Assembly: GCA_038030265.1 (NCBI GenBank)
Contig: CM075938.1
Span: forward strand, 22,421,009 to 22,485,008
Length of the DNA stretch: 64,000 nucleotides
From: Corythucha ciliata
Taxonomy: Eukaryota > Arthropoda > Insecta > Hemiptera > Tingidae
Reading direction: 5' to 3'
Notes under the pieces: generated by a model
The model's input: only the letters and a program-made list of their open reading frames with translations
Databases searched by the model: none
What the model was told of the DNA's origin: nothing
Shown here: positions 35,697 through 64,000 of the stretch, one piece after another
How the letters are laid out: the number at the start of each line of letters is the position of its first letter
Position numbering within the stretch: position 1 is the stretch's first letter
Translations under genes and position numbers: made by a program

Positions 35697-35974
35697 AAAG
35701 GCGCGAATTCAAAGTATGCGTGATATTAGTGACGAGTGATCCTATTCTCGCCTCAATGATTACAGATGACGACGATAGATGAATTTATACTTTGCTTTGC
35801 TTCCTTGGTGGCTCGTGGCACGAAAGGAGACAAGTGATACACTACTGAATAATGACCAAAGAGCTTAGTAATTGCCCCAAAATAGAATCGTGCCTTTAAA
35901 ACAATCGTCACACTGAGAACGTGAAAGGGAAACAGTTGGGAATTCAACGAGATCAACTCAAAATCTCGCACATG

Positions 35975-36010
35975 CAGGGGCGTAGCGTGATATTTTGATA
36001 CCCGGTGCGG
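35975..36010 (+). mobile_element. hAT-like left terminus
   Basis: CAGGGGCGTAGCG begins at 35975, resembling the ends at 55641 and 47664. It lies 330 bp left of two repeat arrays (36.34-37.29 kb), the arrangement seen in the complete elements. No right end or duplication was found before 37.3 kb. Confidence 0.4.
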
Positions 36011-36344
36011 TGGTCATAGTAGATGCCCCCCTCGCCGCACTATAAAAACAAAAAAACGCGAGTATCTGAGGATACTCGCCACAATCGGAAATCATCCCAG
36101 GGCTCAGAGTAGGGAAAAACGTCAGGGTTCTCGGGAAAAATTTCTTCAAAACATTGTATTCGATTTAGCAGGGAAGGACCATGACCTATTTTTAACTTCA
36201 GATAGGTTCTCAAACCGTATGACAGATTATGGGCGTGGAAATGTTTTTCAGTGGTAAAATCAGCAATTTCATAGTCCTTGTGAACTAGATATTCTGTAAC
36301 TGAGCCAAATGTGATGTCCGATCAAAGATGCGGGGAGGGGGTCT

Positions 36345-36745
36345 TCCGGAGAGAACCAACTTCACAAGAATGGCTCTTCAAAAACCGATTTCGTGGGGTT
36401 TAATCGTTAAAAAAAAAAAAAAAAGAAGAAAAAAAAAGGTCTTGAGGGTTTTGGCTCTGCTTTGCTGGTTCGGCTTTTTAAAAACCGTACTCACGGGTTT
36501 GACTCCTGACAACCCAATTTTTGCAATTTTTTTCAATGAACCAACTTCACGGGTTTGGCACTTCAATAAACCAATCTCAAGGGCTTTAGTCGTTCAAAAA
36601 ACCAATCTTGAGGGTTTGTATCTTCAAGCAACAGAATTCGCGGAACATGGCATCTACTTAAAATACCAATATCGCTCGTTATTTTACTCAATAAACAACA
36701 ATGTTACGGGTTTGTCTCTTCGACTGTTCCAAAGGGTGAAATCGG
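36345..36745 (-). repeat. Degenerate ~30-bp array, GAGCCAAACCCGCGAAATTGG family
   Basis: On the plus strand units read ACGGGTTTGGCTC, then TTCAAAAAACCAATTTC; clear copies lie at 36480-36610. The array is the reverse complement of the 1.0 and 47.7-49.2 kb arrays and is broken by an A-rich tract at 36411-36437. Confidence 0.75.
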
Positions 36746-36749
36746 CTGT

Positions 36750-37290
36750 TCCCTGATGAAATTTACAGTTTCAAGGACGAAATTGACAGTTATAACTTAC
36801 TGGGACGAAATTGACAGTTTCTCGAACGAAATGTACAGGACGAAATTGTCAGTTTCCCGGACAACATTGATAGTTTGTGGGACAAAATGCTACAGGCTCA
36901 ATGTCAACTTTTTCACTGGACCAATCAGTTTCCAGGGCACTACGGAGAAATAAAAGAAGAAATAAAATTGACGATACTGTAGGAGAGAATTGATAGATTG
37001 ACAGTTTTGAACGTCGAAATTGACCGTTTCAAGGGTGAAATCGGCTGTTTCCAGGACGAAATAATAACAATTTATATGATGAAATTGAAAGCTTCCAGGA
37101 CGAAATTTACAGTTTCTCGAACGAAATTGACAGTTTATAGAACAAAATTGACAGTCTCCAGGACGAAATGACAGTTTATAGGACAAAATTGGCAGTTTTG
37201 GACGACGAAATTGACATTTCCAAGGAAAACATTTACACAGTTGTGAATTACAAAATTTATATTTCCAGGACGAATTGACAGTTCCATCGT
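36750..37290 (+). repeat. Degenerate ~21-bp minisatellite, GACGAAATTGACAGTTT
   Basis: About 22 units of GGACGAAATTGACAGTTTCCA with small indels, clearest at 36785-36870 and 37080-37215. It directly follows the 30-bp array. The unit resembles the reverse complement of the 55.97-56.89 kb repeat (AAACTGACGATTTTACCCC). Confidence 0.85.
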
Positions 37291-37357
37291 CAGTCGTCAA
37301 AGGGACACTGAGCGGAAGGGTTGTCCGGATTTTCAGAATTCTAGCGTCGGTAGTGAT

Positions 37358-37495
37358 TTAACGGGGAGTTGCACGGGTGATTCCCCAACCCCTCTCCTAT
37401 CAATCCCTCGTCTACTACTCGGCATACACTTTCTCGCCTTATTTCTGCACCAATCCTGGTTTTTAAGGACTCGTTTTAATCTTCAGGGAATGTTG
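37358..37495 (+). repeat. Left arm of split foldback element FB3
   Basis: It starts TTAACGGGGAGTTGCAC and continues through ATACACTTTCTCGCC and TGCACCAATCCTGG. It is homologous to the FB4 arm at 59120-59281. Its inner ~75 bp (37421-37493) reappear inverted at 41560-41636, on the far side of a LINE. Confidence 0.75.
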
Positions 37496-37599
37496 TGTCC
37501 GTTATTACATTCTATAAAGAAGCGCGCGATTATTCCCACCTCCTCTTCTTCAAGGGCATAGCGAATTATCTCTTTCTCTCTCTAGTACTTCCATTTTTC

Positions 37600-40500
37600 A
37601 TTACTTGCAGTTTTTGTACATATACTTTTTACTTGGATTCAAGTTCTCCGTGTAAATAGAATAAACCTTTTTAAAAAAAAAAAAATTGTTAGTAAAAGCA
37701 ATTGAAAAATACGCAGAGCCTACACTTGTGCCAGTCTTGGATCCATCAGTATAAATGAACACGAAATCATTATTTCCTTGCAAGAATTGTTGGAACTTCA
37801 TCATACATTTCACAGGCATTAGCTGTATTTTTGTCTGGTAGTGGAACGAGAGGTCAATCTTGGCATCAGGAAGGAGTCATGGAAAAACACTGATTGGGCA
37901 ATTCGGAATTACTGGGTGGATTGCGTAATTTACTCGTGATGTCATTTCACGATAGCGTATCGGTAATGGTCTGGTTCTAGTCGGCAGATTCCAATGTCTG
38001 TCAACTTGGTTCTGATTACTTAAAACATCATGCAAAAAATGATTGGGCCTACTCTTTATACTAGCAACGTAATTTAGTAATAAGTAATTTCTTCGGCATT
38101 CCAAGGTCAGTGTATGCGCCAAGGCATATAGGCAGTCTACTGGACTCGTGTGAAATGCACCCAAAGCTATCCGAAGCCCCGCTTGGTAAAGACGGTCCAA
38201 CGGGAGAAGCCAAGAGCGCCGCGCCGATGAGTAAATGATGCTCGCAAAGTGAATTTTCGGTCGTATCAGGCTTTGAACAAGGGTCAAAAGCATTTTCGTG
38301 GACGCACCCCATTTAAAACTAGACAAGGTTCGCAAAAGCCTGATATCAGCTGCGCAGTGAGTAGAAATGTACTGGATATGATCCTTCCAACAGATTTCTC
38401 GTCGGATGTTTCTCGTCGAAGACAAGTCCAAGGAATCTATACTTACAAGCGTATTGAATAGGCTCATTATGTAAATGGAAAGTAGGTGGCTCATGGGGAC
38501 GCCTTAGTCGGCAAAAATGCATGGCTATTGTTTTGTCGGGCGAGAAGGAGAGACCTATCTTCTCAGCGTTCGAGACCAATGTACTGATGTCACCTTGGAG
38601 ATTTTGCCGAGCCACCTCGCATTCCACTGCAGCGTCCTGAAAGATGGCCACGTCTTCAGCATAAAAGAATATTCTTACGCTAGGATCCAAGTTTTCTGCC
38701 AGATTATTTATGGCGCACAGGAATAGAATAACGCTAAGAACTGATCCTTGAGGAACACCAGTCTCCTGGTCCCGAATGGTCGACAGTACGGTACCTATTC
38801 GCTCCTGAAACGTCCTGTTGGTGAGGAAGTCATGAAGAGTGGTCAGCGAATTGCCTTCAAGTCCCCATCTTTGAAGTTGGTGCAAAGCACCGTGCCTTCA
38901 GACCCGATCAAACACGTTTTTTATATCGAAAAATGTAGCAAGAAACGCATTTTTTACTGTGTCCTCAAGGTATGCCAGTTGATCTAAAACGGAGTATCTC
39001 TTTCTGAAGCCTGCCTGGCGGGGATTGAAAAAGTTATTACTAGATAGATAAGTAGATAGGCGGTACCAGATCATGCTTTCATAGAGTTTTGGGCGGTAAC
39101 TGGAGGTTTGTCTAGGATCCTTTCCTGGCTTGAGTAACGGAATAGTAATTGCCATTTTCTAGTTACTGGCATAGGAACCAGACTTCCAGACACTGTTAAA
39201 ATGTTTTAAAAGTTGCCGTCTATGATCTCCATACATATTTTTAAAAAATTCGTTGTAAACTCCATCATGACCCGTTGATTTGTGATTTTTCAGGTGTTGA
39301 ATAGCTCTAACCAATTCGTCCTCCCGAAATGGAACATTGTATGGCGCAACATTTGAAATGTTGCCGTAAGAGAGTGTAGGAAAATTATCTGTTTCAAAAT
39401 TAGAAGCGTTGTTTCTAAAAGCTCACGGATAAGAGGACGTTGTAGTCTGGGAGTAATAAAAATCAGCAAAGGCCTCCACCAAGTCATTCGAGTTCTGAAG
39501 TGCATTTCCCTCGGGGGTTACTATCAACTCCGGAACTCTGGATGTGCTTTTTCCTTGCAATATTCGTATCTTCTGCCATACCTCACGTGAGTTTGCCTTG
39601 CTGTTGATAAAGGATACACATTTACTCCACGACTCGTGTTTTGCTTTTTGTTTCAGCCTTCTCTCTTGGGCTCTCAGCTTTTTGAAAGTTATTAGGTTTT
39701 CCTGAGAGTGAATACGCTTTAGCCTATTTAGAGCTCGTTTTTTTTCTTTATTTATATTTTCTATTTCTTTTGTCCACCAAGGAACCTGAGTTCGGCCTGG
39801 CATACGCTGAGTTTTAGGAATGGCGCCGTGGGCTGCCTGTAAGAGAGCAGATGTACACCTTCCTATGTCTTCATCGACATCTCCGAAAGTTTCAGGAAAT
39901 TTTAGTTTTTGGTTGAAAAGATCCCAGTTCGCTTTAGTGAAATTCCACTTTGAGTGTACCAGTATTTTTGACCTTCGAATGAATGTGTTATTATGATAGG
40001 GTAGTGATCGGAAGGTGCCAAGTCGTTATGCGTTCGCCAATCTATGAACGGGGCAAGACGGGGATGAACGAGACTAACATCTATTGCGCTGAACCGGCCA
40101 GTAGCCGATGTGAAATGTGTAGGGGATCCAGTATTTAAAAGAACAAATGGCTCAACGCTCAATAATTTTATTAAATATCATACCCTTTGTTGAATTATGG
40201 TCTGAACCCCACGCTGCATGATGTGCGTTAATGTCAGCCATAACTAATGCGGGAGATGGCAAGGATCTAAGTAGTTCAATTACTTCTGCCTCAGCCCAAG
40301 AAGGGTTTGGAAGGTATAGAATACAGATTACCAAACGGATAGGATATTCAATAACGGCAGCAACTGCCTGGAGAGTAGTATTCATAGTAGATTACATTAC
40401 AAGATTAGTAAGTGGTGCATTACCTGCGAGATTTTTGTTTGGCGGACGAGGCTTGCCGAGGCCGCTAATTAAAAACGAGCGGGTAGTACCACTTAATAGT

Positions 40501-41060
40501 CGAGTGATGTACGTTATTTTTCGCGCAACCGTCGTCGAATATTACCCAGTTTTATTCTTTTGAAAAAAAAAAAAAAAACATGTCTTAAGATATTTCTATA
40601 ATCACGGATGAGCTGATAACATTTCAACAAAGGTTGCACAAGGTTATAGAAAACTGACATGTAAACAACTTTTCATGTCAGTTTTAAACCTTTACTGCAC
40701 AGTTTTCAAAAACTGAAGCTATAAAGTACCAGGTTATGAAAAATTCAACTTACTGGAGTTATTGTGTTATGGTAATGGGCAACTTACGAAGCAGGTAGAG
40801 CGAAAAAATTATTGTTTCTGTGTGAAGCATTTCTTTTTGAGAAGAGCGACTCCCCCGTGACTATGCCCTCCTGGACGGATAGCTTCATTTTTATGAAATA
40901 TCTTGTAGGGATCACATTTATACGTTTGTGAAGGCTTGAGATGCGTTTCCTGCAGCGCTACAATCAATGGAGCATACTGTATTATCAAGTTTCTTAGTTC
41001 GTCTGCATGGCAGTGCAAACCACGCATATTCCACTGGATAAATACGTTATCCTTGCTCAT
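37600..41060 (-). mobile_element. Broken LINE (endonuclease, RT, partial RNase H)
   Basis: Read on minus, the remnants are in canonical order but in different frames. The AP endonuclease lies at 41060-40809 (QWNMRG, QETHLKPS) and at 40385-39902 (MADINAHHAAWGS, SAIDVSLVHP, SDHYPI). A linker runs 39803-39423. RT lies at 39155-38346 (FDIKNVFDRV, GVPQGSVLS, YAED) and a connection region at 38494-37877. RNase H starts at about 37760 (FIYTDGSKTG) and is truncated at about 37600. The catalytic YADD box reads YAED and FDxxKAFD reads FDIKNVFD. With the frameshifts this copy is dead. No gag-like ORF1, zinc knuckle or tail is present. It is related in domain order to the fragments at 1.4-4.0 kb; the I/LOA-type grouping is inferred from RNase H. 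Confidence 0.85.
40395..40808. mobile_element. Insertion splitting the LINE endonuclease
   Basis: The endonuclease reads cleanly to GGVALLKK at about 40830 and resumes with NTTLQAVAAVI at about 40385. These are normally separated by roughly 15 residues, so about 400 bp is extra. The insert includes an A run at 40562-40578 and a small hairpin (AAAACTGACATG against CATGTCAGTTTT, 40650-40686). Its class and exact ends are undetermined. Confidence 0.5.
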
Positions 41061-41559
41061 ACGATAATTTTATTAAAATGTGTGTAAAAAAAAAAGCAAA
41101 AAAAAACATAAAAAACAGTGAGATCATTTAAATTTCCTGTTATGAATAGGTATGCCATACCATTGTGAAACGCTTCAATTGGTGTAAAGTGATAAATAAA
41201 TAAATGTATAAAAATAAAAAATATAAAAATAAAATATTCTGATCAAAATAGATATATATATCAATAAATCTATACACATTATATATATATAACTGTGATC
41301 GTTGGGTCTAAGAACCATCTTCATTATTTGATGTCTGATGACGATCCACTCTATTATTCGCGACATTTTGAGATTTTACTTTTAAGATCGTTTTTTTCTT
41401 GACTCTTACCCATTGGAATTCGCTCTTTTCCTATTCGTCTGAAGCGTTCTCGATCCCTTGCTCTTCCACTTCATCATTAGGGGGAGTCTTACCTATTTCC
41501 AACTTATTTGAACTTGCTTATTTGACTTATTTGAAAAAAGGAATACTACTGCATATGCA

Positions 41560-41640
41560 GAATTTCCTGAAGACTAAAACGAGTCCTTAGAAACCAGGAT
41601 TGGTGCAAAAATAAGGCGAGAAAGTGTATGCAGAAAATTC
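41560..41640 (-). repeat. Right arm of split foldback element FB3
   Basis: TTTCCTGAAGACTAAAACGAG, then CCAGGATTGGTGCA and GGCGAGAAAGTGTATGC, is the inverted counterpart of 37421-37493. Together the arms bracket the LINE at 37600-41060. Confidence 0.8.
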
Positions 41641-43850
41641 GAGGGTTCATGGTTAGAGAGGAAATTTGACTGTGGTGCGGAGGCGAAAGCTGGGACTTGG
41701 ACAGCCTTTAGAACCCTCACATAGGGATTTTCATACCAGAGCTCGCTTTATTATATTTTTGTTTTAGGGAGGTGTTAGCCTCACCTTCTCACAAAATCAG
41801 TTTTGTAACGCTAGTTTGTGAGTTTGATTGGGAGGAAAACCCCCCGCGGGCATATCAAATAGGGCCCTTTTCCCCTGTCCTTTTATTCTGACCCTTTGTG
41901 CCGTAAATAGACACTTTTCACGCTCTCTCAGTCCCTCCCTTCATGTCCCTTTCAAATCATTCCTCATCGTCAACTTCTAATAGCACCTCATATCCCACTC
42001 CTCACTAACACCACTATTCCACCCCTTTTTTTTTCATGCAAAGATTGAACGTGCGACGAATATTTTGGAAAAGAAAGCCCCGGCAATAGCTCTAGGGAAT
42101 ACACACATATACCTCAAACCTACACTCCCCCTCCACCACCGACTGTTCATATTTGCACCCCCTACACACTCCTTCTCTCTCTAAGCTTTTGTCATGCACT
42201 ATGTGGCCGCATTCTAAAACCTTTTCATCGTCGTTCAGCTGAGTTAGAATGCGAGGCTCCGCCACCCCAACCTTATTTCTGTTTTTTACATATCCATATA
42301 TATATATATACCCCCCCACCAATAGTCTTGCAACCTCGGAGGCACGAAACCAATGTGTGGAACAAGTGCTTTTGTCGGTTTACAGTTTCCAGGCGGAGGC
42401 AGACCTAGAAAGCTACCTTTTAGGGGTGTGGTGTACGGCAGATGGGGAAGGGAGTACGAGAATATCTCTTATTCAAAAAAAATAAGAGATACAGTTAGTA
42501 GTGCCGAGTCTTGACTACACAATTCACCCCTCCCACCACTTCCTCCTTACCAGTATCATTTTGCTTTAATATCACGAAACCAACCGGAGCGAATATTTCG
42601 AAATATTGAATTTATAGGTTCCTATACAACACGTTTCTTCCGCGTTTCATAAAGGGACAAAGGAGCCTAGTCTTTTTCTCTTATCGAGCCCCCCAATCCA
42701 GATTACCATATCTAATGTTAACGTCAAAGGATCAATAAAGAAATGTTTGCCCACTTCTCACCTTTTTTTTAGAAAAAAGAAATAATAATAATATTTTTCT
42801 TCCTTCTCCTCATACAACCCACTCCCCCGTCCCCACAAGCTAACAACCAATCTGAACCAAATAAAAAAAATCGTTTATGCTTGCCATTGACGTTATTATT
42901 TTCGCTCTCTGGGCTGACTAATTTATTGTGTAAATATGGGCTCGAATTATGGTGAGAGAAGGCGTCGATAGGATTGCAATTTAACTTAGGTATATTGTTT
43001 GGAAAGCGAAACCTTTAAAAAACTGCTTATTTAAGAAGGTTTGAAGAACTACAGAAACGACTTGTTTGAGAAAATTCATTGGCGAGGTGGAGGTTGCTGT
43101 TGGATTGATGGCGGGGGAGGGGTGTAATTTCATTAGTAGACAAATAATTTAATTAATCGAGGCTAAAAATTTGAAAGATCTTGAAATATTCCAAGAAAGA
43201 CGCAAAGAACTCTCCTGGGAACGTAAATATTTACTTCTCATTGTTACTGATGCAGCGAATTTTAACTTTAACGTAGAAAAATGTTTATTTGGAAAAATTC
43301 ACGTGGTGATGATCCTCCCTTCCCCTTCCTATCATCGTCACACACACTCACAATGAAAAGTGTCAATTTTTGAATGATTCCTTACGTAGTTGATTGTCGA
43401 GCTTAGAGGGGCACGTGTACTTAACCAAACTCAAAACTCTGCAGCATGCCTTCATACTTTTCCGTGACCGCTATAACGTTCGACTGTGTGAATTACCCTC
43501 CTCCCAACAGGCTTAAACTTGATGCCTTCTAAATTTCGCCATTATAGTCTCTCTGCACGGTAGTTCGTCATACACCGAGGCAAGGGTGTCGTTAAAGAGG
43601 ACAAGGCAGAAAACGAAGGAATGAAATTGGGAAAAGTCTCTGTGTATTTTTTATTATTATTCTTTCGATCAATTAAAAGGGTTGATATAAACAAATGACT
43701 CTATATACACACATTTAAACAAATTAAACAACAGCTATTCTGGTAATTACACCACTACAAGAATTTCATTTTAAAACCGCGACAGGTGTTTTTAACACGC
43801 GATTCGTTTGTTATTTTTATAAAATGACAAAATTATAACGAAAAAGTTAA
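41641..43850. other. Non-coding, 3' of the Sox gene
   Basis: No gene is recognised. A short AT microsatellite sits at 42293-42310, and there are A/T-rich stretches at 42770-42800 and 43640-43900. The latter probably include the Sox 3' UTR end. Confidence 0.35.
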
Positions 43851-43963
43851 GATTTATTAACATAAAAGTAATAAAAAATTGTAAAGCAATAAAAAAAATA
43901 AAAAATTGACAACAGGATAATTCTCACTCAGGAATTAAACTTGAGCAGAATTTTATCGTTTTT

Positions 43964-43969
43964 TTTAAT
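43964..43969 (-). promoter_or_regulatory. Candidate polyadenylation signal ATTAAA for the Sox gene
   Basis: ATTAAA on the minus strand, about 250 nt beyond the Sox stop codon. A canonical AATAAA lies further on at 43858-43853. Either could serve; no direct evidence distinguishes them. Confidence 0.3.
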
Positions 43970-44219
43970 CGACCGTGGGTGATGAGTCCGAGTCAACTGG
44001 AGGACTCGCTGGACGCAATGTCGACAGCGCGCGATGATGCGTTGACATCGCCATCGACGTCGACGACGACGACAACACCGACGGTGGAGGCGACACTCCC
44101 CACCATGACCATATGCCGTGATGATACGACGGCAGGGGCCCTCCTCCTCCTCCTCCTCCTCCTCCTACTCCCAGTCCAGAGCCCCCGGTGGTGCCGTCGG
44201 GGAGGACCGGGAGCGGCCT

Positions 44220-64000
<19,781 letters not shown>

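Noticed and set aside
37600..41060. LINE as an active or domesticated reverse transcriptase
   Set aside because: Frameshifts between blocks, YAED in place of YADD, an endonuclease insertion and a truncated RNase H show it is dead.

Overview
This is animal nuclear DNA, most likely from an arthropod. It is AT-rich, gene-poor and intron-bearing, with metazoan genes (a SoxB2 transcription factor and a SERAC1-type lipase), degraded non-LTR retrotransposons, tRNA-derived repeats, hAT- and Harbinger-like DNA elements and many short homopolymer G/C runs. I cannot name the species. There are no operons, CRISPR arrays or prokaryotic signals.

Only two protein-coding genes are convincing. (1) 7833-9815 (minus) is an uninterrupted 660-residue SERAC1-like serine hydrolase. 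(2) A SoxB2 (Sox21-like) gene on the minus strand has three coding exons, 61908-61688, 44797-44594 and 44526-44220. Together they give an in-frame 243-residue protein. Its first intron (16.9 kb) splits the HMG box and its second is 67 bp. The two genes are not evidently related in function.

The rest is repeat-rich. Left part (1-7.8 kb): a degenerate ~30-bp array, two head-to-tail 3' fragments of one LINE family, a 1.47-kb foldback element, a ~295-bp tandem repeat, and a half-element sharing the foldback terminus. 9.8-17.9 kb is mostly unexplained non-coding DNA with one small MITE. 17.9-20.3 kb holds a tRNA-like sequence and degenerate 29-31-bp arrays. 29.1-30.6 kb is a non-autonomous hAT element with a perfect 8-bp target duplication, filled with two minisatellite arrays. 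30.7-31.8 kb is a nested foldback element with a perfect 62-bp inner inverted repeat. 35.6-37.3 kb has a GTCTCG hexamer repeat and further arrays. 37.4-41.6 kb holds a broken LINE lying between inverted arms.

The large Sox intron (44.8-61.7 kb) contains two more hAT-like elements of one family (47664-49317 and 55641-61052). Both carry internal ~21-31-bp arrays and nested hairpins. Between them sits an inverted pair of tRNA-like SINE units at 53.4-54.1 kb.

The most unusual theme is that degenerate 21-31-bp repeat families recur across the window in both orientations. In at least three cases they sit inside hAT-type elements, and hairpin elements have inserted into the arrays. I found no clearly new enzymatic or defence system. 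The candidate for something undescribed is this family of minisatellite-bearing hAT elements and the foldback families around them. Everything here is from reading the sequence by eye; no alignment or database search was run.
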